This document shows positions 52,277 through 61,118 of a stretch of DNA of 64,000 bases, piece by piece (the first letter of the stretch is position 1; every line of letters starts with the position of its first letter). The position numbers and the translations under genes were made by a program. The notes under the pieces were generated by a model. The model worked only from the letters and a program-made list of their open reading frames with translations, was not told the origin of the DNA and made no database searches. Source of the stretch: Limosilactobacillus rudii (GTDB lineage Bacteria; Bacillota; Bacilli; Lactobacillales; Lactobacillaceae); assembly GCF_014145455.1 (NCBI RefSeq), contig NZ_JACIVB010000060.1, positions 105,858-169,857 of the forward strand, given 5' to 3'.

Positions 52277-53828
52277 AACTTGTTTCCTTCTTTATTACTT
52301 TTATTTCTTTTTCTTTTGAAACAGGCCATAAATCAGAATATTCTTCACCGGTTAGATCTTCACATACTTTTTTAGCCTTAGGAGTAACATCTGCCTTTTT
52401 TCCACCAGCTTTTAACCGATCAACTTCATTAATTAATGTCTTATGTGTCTTTGCATCCAAATTAAACGTGACTGCTATAACCATTGCAAGAAGCGTTAAT
52501 ATTCCTGTTCCAAAAATCAAAGTATAGACAACTGCATGAGTTGCTTGAGCTGTTTGTACTGCTGCACCACTCTTAAAGCCATTTACAGAAAGAATCCAAC
52601 CTAGAAATACAGCAGCTAATCCTGATGTTAATTTTCTAATAAATGACATCATTGCAGCGAATTCACCTTCACGACGCTTACCAGTCATAAGCTCATCAAT
52701 ATCTGGAATAAATGGAAATACATTCCATGGAATTGAGTAAGCACCTCCTTTGAAGAACAGATAAATTGTAGAAACAATGATTAAAGCAATAATTAACGTA
52801 CTGTGTGCCAAATTCATAAGATACATAATATAATATGCAGCTAATCCTAAAATTACTAAACCAAAATATAAAACATAGCATTTTTTAGCACCTAAACGCG
52901 TAAATAACCAATAATTTACTGGTGTTAAAGGCAGACCAATGATTCCTAAAGAAAGTAAATAAGAAGCTGTTGATGTTGATAGTCCGTATCCAAAGACGAT
53001 AAAGTAAATAAATGCTCCAGAGAATAAATCTTGTGCTGTAACACCTAGTAAATATAAATACATATGTTGCCGAAAGGCCTTCACTTTAAGAGTCGATAAA
53101 TAAGACTTTAGAGCCGTCCAAAAGAATTGAATTAAATTTTGATGGGCTTCATTAGGATCTGCAGTAGCTTTTATTTCACTCACTGGACGTTCCCATGTAA
53201 ATTTCCATGTAACTAAACAAGCAATTGAAAACAATATAGCAAATGTTACACCTGTAGCGGTATAAGCATATGGATTATGTTGTCCCATTAATTGAATATA
53301 AAATCCACCAACTAATGTAACAATTGAAGTAATCGCACCTGAAAAGAACATTCTTGTTGTTGACATTTTTGATCGTGAATTAAAATCAGTAGTCATTTCA
53401 GATGGCAACGTTTCATATGGAATTAAAACCATTGTAACTACTACTTCTACTAAGCAATAAACAATTAGGTAATACCAATATCCTCCACCTGGTAACCAAA
53501 GTAATGTATATACAATTAAAATAAGTGGAGACCCAATCAAGATAAAGAAATGTCGCCTTCCAAATTTAGAACCTAATTTTGTTCGCCAAAATGTATCAGA
53601 TAATCTTCCCATAATTATTGAAGTAATAGAATCTACTGCTTTAGCTAAACCAATAATTGAACCAGCCTCTAAAGCTGACAAATTACAGAATGTTGTGAAG
53701 AAGAACATTAGATAAGCCCCAACTAAGGCACCATATCCTCCACCCATCATATCTGTACATCCAAAGGCTATCGAAGTCCACATACCAACTTTTCGTCCAC
53801 TAGACTGATCATTTTTTGCCTCATTCAT
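52266..53828 (-). CDS. xynP: GPH-family xyloside/xylo-oligosaccharide symporter (XynP-like)
   Basis: About 520 residues, 12 helices, glycoside-pentoside-hexuronide family: FGCTDMMGGGYGALVGAYLMFF at the N-terminus, GRLSDTFWRTKLGSKFGRR in loop 2-3, and a hydrophilic C-terminal tail without an IIA domain. It should import xylo-oligosaccharides with protons or sodium for the co-transcribed xylosidases. ATG 53828 is eight bases after GGAG. A cre-like element lies just upstream. Confidence 0.9.
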   Translation of the reverse strand: MNEAKNDQSSGRKVGMWTSIAFGCTDMMGGGYGALVGAYLMFFFTTFCNLSALEAGSIIGLAKAVDSITSIIMGRLSDTFWRTKLGSKFGRRHFFILIGSPLILIVYTLLWLPGGGYWYYLIVYCLVEVVVTMVLIPYETLPSEMTTDFNSRSKMSTTRMFFSGAITSIVTLVGGFYIQLMGQHNPYAYTATGVTFAILFSIACLVTWKFTWERPVSEIKATADPNEAHQNLIQFFWTALKSYLSTLKVKAFRQHMYLYLLGVTAQDLFSGAFIYFIVFGYGLSTSTASYLLSLGIIGLPLTPVNYWLFTRLGAKKCYVLYFGLVILGLAAYYIMYLMNLAHSTLIIALIIVSTIYLFFKGGAYSIPWNVFPFIPDIDELMTGKRREGEFAAMMSFIRKLTSGLAAVFLGWILSVNGFKSGAAVQTAQATHAVVYTLIFGTGILTLLAMVIAVTFNLDAKTHKTLINEVDRLKAGGKKADVTPKAKKVCEDLTGEEYSDLWPVSKEKEIKVIKKETSYEN

Positions 53829-53847
53829 TATTTTCACTCCATCCTTA

Positions 53848-53861
53848 TAAAAGCGCTTACA
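53848..53861. promoter_or_regulatory. cre-like site before xynP
   Basis: On the minus strand TGTAAGCGCTTTTA departs from TGNAANCGNWNNCA at one fixed position. It overlaps the stop codon of the acetylesterase gene and may act as an internal roadblock or control an internal promoter. Confidence 0.5.
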
Positions 53862-55755
53862 TTTCTTCCAAAACGTGTGTCAAAACACTTGGAATATGAT
53901 AGTAATTATTAATTTTTAATTTAAACGGTGCAGCACAATTCCCATCAGTATCAAATAAATTAGGATGGGCAGTATTTTCTTGTGCATAACTAATGACTGT
54001 ATTATCTTTAATCTTTATATCTTCAGGAATTTTTACTACTATACTTTCATCATTAACCTGAAATTCGTTTAAGACATATAGAGTTCCACATTGTGATAAC
54101 TTAAATATTAGCTTTCCATCTCTCACTAATTTTCTACCAAACGTATTGAATTTAATAACTACTCTATCGTTATCTAAATATGCTTGATCTGCTATTGGTC
54201 CGGAAGCACATCCATGCGACCACGTTTTGATCCTCTCACTTAATTTGAAAAGTTTTTTTGCAACTACTTTCTTATTTAGGGGATGTAAATCGTTATCTTC
54301 ACCATCGCCAATAGTAACTGCCATTCCTGTATTATCTAAAACTAATGCTTTTTCTTGCTCATTTCTTAATTCTCCCCAATTATGATTTGGCTCAATGCCA
54401 CAATTTGGTAACTGAACAAATAAAAATGGGAGTTTATCATTACTAAATAGCTTTCTCCACTCTTGAATTAATTTAATAAATACTTTTCCGTAATTTACAG
54501 GCTCATGAGTATCACTTTCGCCTTGATACCATATAATTCCATCAAATGAGAAATTTCTTAACGGATAAATCATGCCATTAAAAAGTCCCGAGGGTAAATA
54601 TTGTGGAAAAAACCATTGTTTACGACTAGGCATTGAGCATCCTCTTTTTGCAAACCAATTACATTTATTCAGATCTAGAATATTACCATTACTTTGAATA
54701 TAACGTTTCTTTCCTTTTCTAAATCCACCTATTTTTTGGTCTATTTTTAAACGAATGGTTATTTCAAATTTCCGCTTAATTTTTCTAATTTTATAATAGC
54801 GAGGTGGATACTGATAACCAATTTCCCCTACCTTTTTTCCATCAATAAAAGTTTCATCGGCATCAATCAATGTTCCTAAATGCAAGATACCATCTTGATT
54901 AACCATATTCTCAGGAGCCTTAATAGTTGTTTTTAGCCATACAACACCTGAAGTTTTAAATTTTTCAGGAAAATCCTTGTTAATATCAACACTTTGCCAA
55001 GTGGAGTTTACCGGATTTTTAGCCCAGTTACCCTTCAGTCCATAGTCAAATGTATTTCTATCATTTTCATACTGATCTTGGTAAGCATTACTTTCCCTAA
55101 CATAGCGATTAACTACATTTAAATTTTTTAAAGTATCATAATCATGTGGCATTTCACCTATATTTTTTAGCGTCTTCTCACTAATCCAAGACCTGATTGA
55201 TGTTCCTCCCACGGCTGTTTGAACAATTCCAATTGGTACGTTGGAATACTTTCGTAAATATTTTGCAAAAAAATATCCAATACCTGATACGCTTAATAAA
55301 TTACTTCCTATTGCGTCAAACCACTTTCCTTCATAAATATCAGTCATTGGTTCATTAAATTGAAAATGCTCTGGAACTTTAAAGTAATGAATTAATTTAT
55401 CATTAGCTTTACTAGGCTCTTTAGGATACTTTTCTAATAAACGATTAAACATTAATTGCATATTAGATTGTCCTGCCAATAACCATACATCGCCAAAATA
55501 TACTTCTTTAATAACTATCTTTTTATTTAACGATGTAATAATTAGTTCAAAGGGTCCCCCTGCCTCATGAGCCGGTAACTTTAATTTAAAATTTCCATTA
55601 GTATCGCATTTCGCAGATAATGTTTTATCCTCAAATTCTACATTTATTAATGCTTTTCTCTTGAAGTTTCCCCACAATATATTGGTTTTATTTCTTTGCA
55701 ATATAACTCCATCACTAAATAATGATGAAAGCTTTAACTTCTCGCTCTCCTCCAT
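53857..55755 (-). CDS. SGNH-type carbohydrate acetylesterase (sialate O-acetylesterase family)
   Basis: 632 residues. Catalytic serine in LLAGQSNMQLMF (Ser97), the oxyanion block IIWYQGESDTHEP and the Asp/His pair in GDGEDNDLHPLNKK fit the family that includes acetylxylan esterases. A beta-rich insert (about 240-330) interrupts the hydrolase domain, as is common. No signal peptide. In this operon it most likely removes acetyl groups from imported xylo-oligosaccharides. The ATG has only a weak ribosome site (AAAGAAG), 29 bases after aguA. Confidence 0.85.
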   Translation of the reverse strand: MEESEKLKLSSLFSDGVILQRNKTNILWGNFKRKALINVEFEDKTLSAKCDTNGNFKLKLPAHEAGGPFELIITSLNKKIVIKEVYFGDVWLLAGQSNMQLMFNRLLEKYPKEPSKANDKLIHYFKVPEHFQFNEPMTDIYEGKWFDAIGSNLLSVSGIGYFFAKYLRKYSNVPIGIVQTAVGGTSIRSWISEKTLKNIGEMPHDYDTLKNLNVVNRYVRESNAYQDQYENDRNTFDYGLKGNWAKNPVNSTWQSVDINKDFPEKFKTSGVVWLKTTIKAPENMVNQDGILHLGTLIDADETFIDGKKVGEIGYQYPPRYYKIRKIKRKFEITIRLKIDQKIGGFRKGKKRYIQSNGNILDLNKCNWFAKRGCSMPSRKQWFFPQYLPSGLFNGMIYPLRNFSFDGIIWYQGESDTHEPVNYGKVFIKLIQEWRKLFSNDKLPFLFVQLPNCGIEPNHNWGELRNEQEKALVLDNTGMAVTIGDGEDNDLHPLNKKVVAKKLFKLSERIKTWSHGCASGPIADQAYLDNDRVVIKFNTFGRKLVRDGKLIFKLSQCGTLYVLNEFQVNDESIVVKIPEDIKIKDNTVISYAQENTAHPNLFDTDGNCAAPFKLKINNYYHIPSVLTHVLEEM

Positions 55756-55784
55756 TTTTATTTCTTCTTTCTAACTAAAAATCT

Positions 55785-57812
55785 CTAAGAATATATCTTT
55801 CTTCCCAAACTATCTTTTACTCCCGACATTCGATAGAAATAAGTATTGACTTGATCGCGCCATTCCAATGCATTCTCAAGTTGTTTATTTAAACAAATTC
55901 GTACAGTATTATAAATAGATTCTTCAATATCACCCTTTAAGCATTCCCATTGTTCTACGTACTTTTTCACATTCCTATATCCTCTAAAATGCAAGTCATA
56001 AATTGTTTGAATCAAGGTTTTATTATTGGGGAGAATAAAGTCGTAGTTTAAATGGTGGAAAAATAACATAACATCCATCGGTGTTGTATCTGGATTTTCA
56101 AATTTATTTGCTAATTTTTTAGAATACATACTTACAAAACCTGAACCAGTTTTCATCGTTCGATCTACACCAACACCATTACGATCTGCAAAATGATAGG
56201 TTCCCCATCGATCATACTCATAGCCATTAACAGATGGTCCATAGTGGTAATGAGGAACTACCATAAATCCCACGCCTAATGGGGCGCAGTAATCTGTATA
56301 GGTTTCATTAGACGTGATCATTATTGAGTAAACCTCATCTCTTGACTTTTTCTTTATTGACGGGAACGTTTGTATTATCCATTCTTTAAGGATTTCTTCT
56401 GCTGAAAGTCGATTATTCCAACAAAGTCGACCATATCCATATAGGTTAGATTGAGCTAGTGGATTCCCAGTCCAATGTTCACTCATTCCGATATTTCCTA
56501 CTGCTGCCATCCCAGTATTATTTGAATCTACTGCTGTTTCTCTTAATATTGCTCCCGCTTTTGAATCGGGTAAATCCTCATATTCAGTATCAAAATTAAT
56601 CATCTTACACCATTGTGGAAGAACATAATTAATATCAATTTGATGTCCTAAATATTCTGCTGTTATTTCAAATTCCATCATTTGATTTGTATTTCTCAGT
56701 TTTCCAAATAATGGTTGTAAAGGTTCCGCCGTTTGAAAGTCAATAGGTCCAAATTTCATCTGCAAAATAACATTACTTGCAAATTTTCCATCTAATGACG
56801 CAAAATTTTCAAATGCTGCTTTTGCCCGATCAGTTTTTCTATTACGCCAATCTTGATGCGAATTGTAAACGAATGCTCGCCAAATAATTAATCCTCCAAA
56901 AGGCTTTATAGCATCTGCTAACATATTAGCTCCTTGTGCATGATTACAGCCATATTGATACGGTCCTGGTTCTCCCTCACTATCCGCTTTAACAACAAAT
57001 CCACCAAAATCAGGGATATGCAAATAGATATTCTTACAAATATTTCGCCAAAATTTTTTGACTTTATCATCAAGTGGATTTGAAGTTTCTAAACCGCCAA
57101 TTAGTTTAGGAGCTGCCCAATTTACTGATAAGAAAAGTTTTATACCAAATTTTCTAAAAATATCGGCAATCTCTTGAACGCCATTTAGATATTTACTGGT
57201 TATTAATTCAATACCTTGTCCTCTAACATTCACATTATTTATTGAAATTGAATTAATCCCAATAGATGCTAACATGCGTGCGTAATATAATAGTCTATTA
57301 GTATCATGTCTGAAAATATCACCATTTATAAGTTTTACATTAAAATTACCCTTGTCAGGATTATTTAGTTTATCAGGATTTCCAAAGAAAATTGAAGCTC
57401 CTGAATATCCACGTTCAATACTGCCGTCCGTCTGGTCCCAATGATTAATCATTCTTAAGCTTTGAGAAGGTGTATGAATTCCAAGTTTTAATTTCCCAGT
57501 TAACTTCATTCGAATCAAAGAGTAAAAGCCATACATAAGCGCTTTACTAGTATTTCCGATAATAATTATCTGTCCATTCTTTTTCTGTATATCAAATGAC
57601 TCATCATTGGTATATTTATTTTTCTTTTCTATTAGAACAATACTTGCATTTTCTTTGTCAAATGTTATAGGCAACTTTAGCCACTCAATAATTTCGGAAT
57701 AAAGTTGTTTCTTTACTACGTCATTTTCTTCTATTCGGTTAGGTAACAACATAAATACATCATTTTTTAATTGCTCATGTATTTTACTATTGTTAAGCCA
57801 TGCACTATCCAA
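55785..57812 (-). CDS. aguA: alpha-glucuronidase, glycoside hydrolase family 67
   Basis: 675 residues, full length. It removes (4-O-methyl)glucuronic acid from the non-reducing end of aldouronic acids. Candidate catalytic residues: Glu281 in DSEGEPGPYQYGCNHAQGANMLAD, Asp358 in GPIDFQ and Glu386 in TAEYLGH, with spacing close to the characterised Geobacillus enzyme. No signal peptide. It starts at a TTG (57812) after AAAGGGGTGG; no ATG alternative. First gene of the five-gene operon, with xylO-like and cre sites before it. No glucuronate catabolic genes are in the window. Confidence 0.95.
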   Translation of the reverse strand: MDSAWLNNSKIHEQLKNDVFMLLPNRIEENDVVKKQLYSEIIEWLKLPITFDKENASIVLIEKKNKYTNDESFDIQKKNGQIIIIGNTSKALMYGFYSLIRMKLTGKLKLGIHTPSQSLRMINHWDQTDGSIERGYSGASIFFGNPDKLNNPDKGNFNVKLINGDIFRHDTNRLLYYARMLASIGINSISINNVNVRGQGIELITSKYLNGVQEIADIFRKFGIKLFLSVNWAAPKLIGGLETSNPLDDKVKKFWRNICKNIYLHIPDFGGFVVKADSEGEPGPYQYGCNHAQGANMLADAIKPFGGLIIWRAFVYNSHQDWRNRKTDRAKAAFENFASLDGKFASNVILQMKFGPIDFQTAEPLQPLFGKLRNTNQMMEFEITAEYLGHQIDINYVLPQWCKMINFDTEYEDLPDSKAGAILRETAVDSNNTGMAAVGNIGMSEHWTGNPLAQSNLYGYGRLCWNNRLSAEEILKEWIIQTFPSIKKKSRDEVYSIMITSNETYTDYCAPLGVGFMVVPHYHYGPSVNGYEYDRWGTYHFADRNGVGVDRTMKTGSGFVSMYSKKLANKFENPDTTPMDVMLFFHHLNYDFILPNNKTLIQTIYDLHFRGYRNVKKYVEQWECLKGDIEESIYNTVRICLNKQLENALEWRDQVNTYFYRMSGVKDSLGRKIYS

Positions 57813-57857
57813 TTAATCCACCCCTTTTTCGTAGTTATTAAATAATAATAATTCAAG

Positions 57858-57877
57858 TTAGTTGTTTAAACTGATAA
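57858..57877. promoter_or_regulatory. xylO-like operator before aguA
   Basis: TTAGTTGTTTAAACTGATAA: the left half and GTTTAAAC core match the Bacillus-type XylR operator; the right half is degenerate (TGATAA for AACTAA). It lies about 45 bases before aguA, downstream of the candidate -10. Confidence 0.6.
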
Positions 57878-57905
57878 AGTCTAATAAACCTTTATCCACA
57901 TTTTT

Positions 57906-57921
57906 ATTGTATCCGTTTTCA
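57906..57921 (-). promoter_or_regulatory. cre site and -10 of the aguA operon
   Basis: On the minus strand TGAAAACGGATACA (57921-57908) fits the cre consensus at all fixed positions, and TACAAT (57911-57906) overlapping its end is a plausible -10. No good -35 is seen, which could mean an activator, such as the AraC protein, is needed. Confidence 0.6.
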
Positions 57922-57930
57922 CAAAAAGCA

Positions 57931-57974
57931 AAAAGACCATAAAGTGACAATTATTTGTCAATTTATGATCTTAT
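57931..57974 (-). terminator. terminator after the AraC regulator gene
   Basis: AGATCATAAATTGACA pairs with TGTCACTTTATGGTCT around a six-base loop and ends in TTTTT on the minus strand. Confidence 0.85.
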
Positions 57975-57997
57975 CTACAGTGAATATTTATTAAAAA

Positions 57998-58906
57998 TTA
58001 TTCAAAATACCCCGTCTGATTTTTTGAATAAACTGTACGTTTGTGCAAAATTTGTTTTCGATACTCACTTGGTGAATATCCTGACCACTTTTTAAATTGT
58101 TTACTAAAAATTGAAATATTTGCGGCTCCGGTCATATATGCGATTTCCTCAATTGAATTTCCTGAATATTCGAGAAGTCTCTGTGCTTTTCGATATTTTT
58201 CTTTATCAATAAATCTTAATGGCGTTATTCCATAAACTTTCTTAAAAACTCGGTGCCCATATCCACTACTTATATGCAAATTTGAACAAATATCACTAAA
58301 AGTAAAAGAAGAATTCATATCATCATTATTAACCCAGTCTTCAATCATGACCGAGATATCTCGACCTACTTTGGCTTCCTTATCAGTAAATGGTAGATTA
58401 TGTCCTTTTATCTTCTGTACTAGAATACTTAACTGCTTCAAATATTGTAAAAGTATAATTTCAATATCAACCTGAACTTCAAAATCATTGCGATGGACTT
58501 TATCCTTACATATATCAACAATATCATTCAACATTTTTTCAGATAAATGTGCCAATTTCGACTGTGCTGGTATTAATTTATTAGCCAAAAGTCCTATAAT
58601 TTTTGAACGCAATTCAACATCTTCAAAATCAAAGTGTAGACACATATATGTCATTTTCTTATGATTGTCTGCATTCCTATTTGTATGTAAAGTTCCAGGT
58701 GCAATTAAAATTGCATCTCCCGGTCCAAGGTCAACTACACGCGAATCCTTTATTTCCGTTAGTTGATGCCCTTTTGTAACAATCATCAATTCAATCACTT
58801 GATGACTTTGCTCAAAAAAAGACCAGCCACCGTTTACAGTATGCCTATGACCGCCAAACATATATAATCCAGATTCAATTGTCGGAATTGATATAAAGTT
58901 TTGCAC
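57998..58906 (-). CDS. AraC-family transcriptional regulator
   Basis: 302 residues. N-terminal cupin-like sensor (about 15-100; VVDLGPGDAILIAPGTLHTNRN) and two C-terminal helix-turn-helix motifs (about 200-295; FSDICSNLHISSGYGHRVFKKVYG, then IEEIAYMTGAANISIFSKQFKKWSGYSPSEYRK). It starts at GTG, eight bases after AAGGAG. Position directly upstream of aguA suggests it activates the glucuronoxylan operon in response to an oligosaccharide. The sensor ligand is unknown. Confidence 0.9.
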   Translation of the reverse strand: MQNFISIPTIESGLYMFGGHRHTVNGGWSFFEQSHQVIELMIVTKGHQLTEIKDSRVVDLGPGDAILIAPGTLHTNRNADNHKKMTYMCLHFDFEDVELRSKIIGLLANKLIPAQSKLAHLSEKMLNDIVDICKDKVHRNDFEVQVDIEIILLQYLKQLSILVQKIKGHNLPFTDKEAKVGRDISVMIEDWVNNDDMNSSFTFSDICSNLHISSGYGHRVFKKVYGITPLRFIDKEKYRKAQRLLEYSGNSIEEIAYMTGAANISIFSKQFKKWSGYSPSEYRKQILHKRTVYSKNQTGYFE

Positions 58907-59007
58907 CCTTATGACTCCTTCCCGTTATTTTTACTTCATCACTAATATTATCTGTCAAAAAGTGCCACATGTTTAGTTTTATTTATAATCTAAATTTGTT
59001 TATTTAT

Positions 59008-59028
59008 AACTTAGCTTTTATCTAAGTT
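59008..59028. repeat. inverted repeat between the AraC gene and the sugar symporter
   Basis: AACTTAG and CTAAGTT, perfect seven-base arms, seven-base AT spacer, in the divergent gap (58907-59201). A candidate operator for the AraC protein. Confidence 0.4.
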
Positions 59029-59067
59029 TTTGTTATATTCTGACTATAATTTATTATATCCGTTACA

Positions 59068-59105
59068 AGAAAGCACTTTCAAAAAAGTGGCAAAAATGCT
59101 ATACT
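59068..59105 (+). promoter_or_regulatory. symporter promoter with cre-like site
   Basis: TATACT (59100-59105) with TTTCAA about 17 bases before it. On the minus strand TGAAAGTGCTTTCT (59081-59068) departs from the cre consensus at the central C and ends in T. The site overlaps the -35. Confidence 0.5.
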
Positions 59106-59201
59106 CATAATTGAAGTTAGTCGTAAATACATACTAACTAATATAAATAACTGACTTACACCTTTTACTGCTGTTTGGATATATTAGTTAGGAGCTTAAT
59201 T

Positions 59202-60596
59202 ATGAAACATAAATTATCATCAGGGTGGATATACTTCTTTGCTGCCTTAGGTGGATTACTCTTCGGGTATGATACTGGTTCTATTTCTGGGGCAATCCTT
59301 TTTATTGAAAAGCAATTATCATTAAATTCATGGCAACAAGGAGCTGTCGTATCCGCCGTATTACTCGGGGCAATCATTGGGGCAATTACAATCGGTCCTT
59401 TCTCTGATCGTTTTGGCCGCCGGAAATTATTGATGTTTACGTCAATTCTATTCTTTATTGGCGCTCTCGGCTCAGGCCTTGCACCGGAGTTTTGGACATT
59501 GATTATTACACGAATAGTCTTAGGTTTAGCTGTCGGTTCAGCTTCTGCCTTAATTCCTACTTATCTTGCCGAATTAGCACCTGTAGCTAAGCGTGGAATG
59601 ATGTCGGGGCTATTTCAATTAATGGTAATGTCGGGGTTGCTTTTAGCTTACCTACTCAACTACTGGCTCCAGGGGCTATATACTGGTTGGCGGTGGATGC
59701 TCGGATTTGCGGCTATTCCTGCTGCTATCTTATTCTTCGGTGCGATTATCCTGCCAGAATCGCCACGGTACCTTGTTCGAAATAATAAGGAAAAGGTCGC
59801 CCATGCTGTATTAATGGCAATGAATAATAATGACGAAAACATTGTTAACGCAGACATTGCGAAAATACAACAACAGGCAGCGATCAAATCTGGTGGCTGG
59901 AATGAGCTATTTGGTTTAATGGTCCGTCCTGCCCTCGTTGCTGCCATAGGATTAGCTATCTTCCAACAAGTTATGGGATGCAACACTGTTCTTTACTATG
60001 CACCAACAATTTTTACTGATGCTGGATTTGGCGTCCACTTTGCCCTCCTTTCACATATCTGGATCGGTATCTTTAACGTTATCGTCACTGTTATCGGTAT
60101 ATGGTTAATGAACCGTGTTAGTCGACGAAAGATGCTCGTCGTCGGCGGTTGGCTAATGGCAGTTACCCTTTTCATTATGTGCTGGGGATTAATGCATTCT
60201 AGCGAGTCAAAGTTTGCTGCTGATGTTGCCGTCCTTTCAATGGTTGTTTACATTGCTTCCTTCTCTGGAACATGGGGACCAATTATGTGGACAATGATCG
60301 GTGAAATGTTCCCTCTCAACATTCGTGGACTAGGAAATTCATTTGCTGCTGGAGTTAACTGGACTGCCAACATGATTGTTTCTTTAACATTCCCGCCACT
60401 CCTTAGTTTCTTCGGCAAGGGAACCCTCTTTATTGGTTATGGAATCTTCTGCTTACTTGCAATCTGGTTTGTCCATGCCAAGGTCTTCGAAACCCAAGGA
60501 AAATCTCTTGAAGCAATTGAACAATGGTTACGGAATCAAGCAGCGCAAAAGAAAGAAAATACTTTAACTACTAAACAATCATTAACGCAAAAATAA
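59202..60596 (+). CDS. xylT: sugar-proton symporter of the MFS sugar porter family (xylose/arabinose type)
   Basis: About 464 residues, 12 helices. Sugar-porter signatures: GGLLFGYDTGSISGAILFI, DRFGRRKLL, PESPRYLVRNN, RRKMLVVGG. It imports a pentose, probably D-xylose, with protons. ATG 59202 lies after TAGGAG; an upstream TTG is less likely. The xylose assignment comes from the context (XylR, XylA, XylB). Confidence 0.85.
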   Translation: MKHKLSSGWIYFFAALGGLLFGYDTGSISGAILFIEKQLSLNSWQQGAVVSAVLLGAIIGAITIGPFSDRFGRRKLLMFTSILFFIGALGSGLAPEFWTLIITRIVLGLAVGSASALIPTYLAELAPVAKRGMMSGLFQLMVMSGLLLAYLLNYWLQGLYTGWRWMLGFAAIPAAILFFGAIILPESPRYLVRNNKEKVAHAVLMAMNNNDENIVNADIAKIQQQAAIKSGGWNELFGLMVRPALVAAIGLAIFQQVMGCNTVLYYAPTIFTDAGFGVHFALLSHIWIGIFNVIVTVIGIWLMNRVSRRKMLVVGGWLMAVTLFIMCWGLMHSSESKFAADVAVLSMVVYIASFSGTWGPIMWTMIGEMFPLNIRGLGNSFAAGVNWTANMIVSLTFPPLLSFFGKGTLFIGYGIFCLLAIWFVHAKVFETQGKSLEAIEQWLRNQAAQKKENTLTTKQSLTQK

Positions 60597-60600
60597 AATT

Positions 60601-60640
60601 AATGCCGGACTTGCAGAATAATGTAAGCCCGGTCTTTTTC
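60601..60640 (+). terminator. terminator after the symporter
   Basis: GCCGGACTTGC pairs imperfectly with GTAAGCCCGGT, followed by CTTTTTC. Confidence 0.75.
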
Positions 60641-60651
60641 ATAAATTATGT

Positions 60652-60679
60652 TATAATAAAGATGTTGTAAACGTTTGAA
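60652..60679 (+). promoter_or_regulatory. -10 and cre-like site of the 99-residue gene
   Basis: TATAAT (60652-60657) and, downstream, TGTAAACGTTTGAA (60666-60679), one departure from cre. The -35 is not clear. Confidence 0.4.
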
Positions 60680-60691
60680 AGGAGAATAAAT

Positions 60692-60991
60692 ATGGTTACA
60701 TACAAAGATTGTACTCCTAATGAACTTGACTACCAACTCGGTAAGGGTGGTAAGACCACAATTACAATCGGTGATCAGAAATATAAATTAACCTTTAAGG
60801 ACGTCCCGGCAGAAAAAGCAGGTTGTACCAATGTTCAGATTAACTCTGATCCCAAGCAAGTGATGGAATCTATTATCATTGATGCTTATCACAATGACAA
60901 AATCAATGACTCCCAAACTCAAGAAAGCGTAAAAGAAAAGCTGGCAGAATGCATTAATACTGCTGCTAAAAACCGCTTTGGACTAATCTAA
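60692..60991 (+). CDS. unknown 99-residue protein
   Basis: Soluble, beta then alpha (MVTYKDCTPNELDYQLGKGG, TITIGDQKYKLTFKDV, then a helical C-terminal half ending INTAAKNRFGLI). Two cysteines in the first half (Cys7, Cys49 region) are not in a CxxC motif. AAAGGAG before the ATG. I cannot name the family. Monocistronic, between two terminators, with a possible cre. Confidence 0.7.
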   Translation: MVTYKDCTPNELDYQLGKGGKTTITIGDQKYKLTFKDVPAEKAGCTNVQINSDPKQVMESIIIDAYHNDKINDSQTQESVKEKLAECINTAAKNRFGLI

Positions 60992-61006
60992 GTTTTCCGA
61001 TAAATT

Positions 61007-61037
61007 GAAAAAGAGACTGAAAAAACTCAGTCTCTTT
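61007..61037. terminator. terminator after the 99-residue gene
   Basis: AAAGAGACTGA pairs perfectly with TCAGTCTCTTT around AAAAAC. A second GTGAGA/TCTCAC hairpin at 61085-61110 lies nearer the convergent xylR stop. Confidence 0.85.
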
Positions 61038-61118
61038 ACTATTTTTAAAGATAGTAATATAACAACACAGCTAACTTTGTAGAAGTGAGACAAGCAAGTT
61101 CTGTTCTCACTCTCTTTT

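Noticed and set aside
59125..59155. AACTAATATAAATAACTGAC as a xylO operator before the symporter
   Set aside because: The arms are in direct rather than inverted orientation; does not fit the XylR operator.
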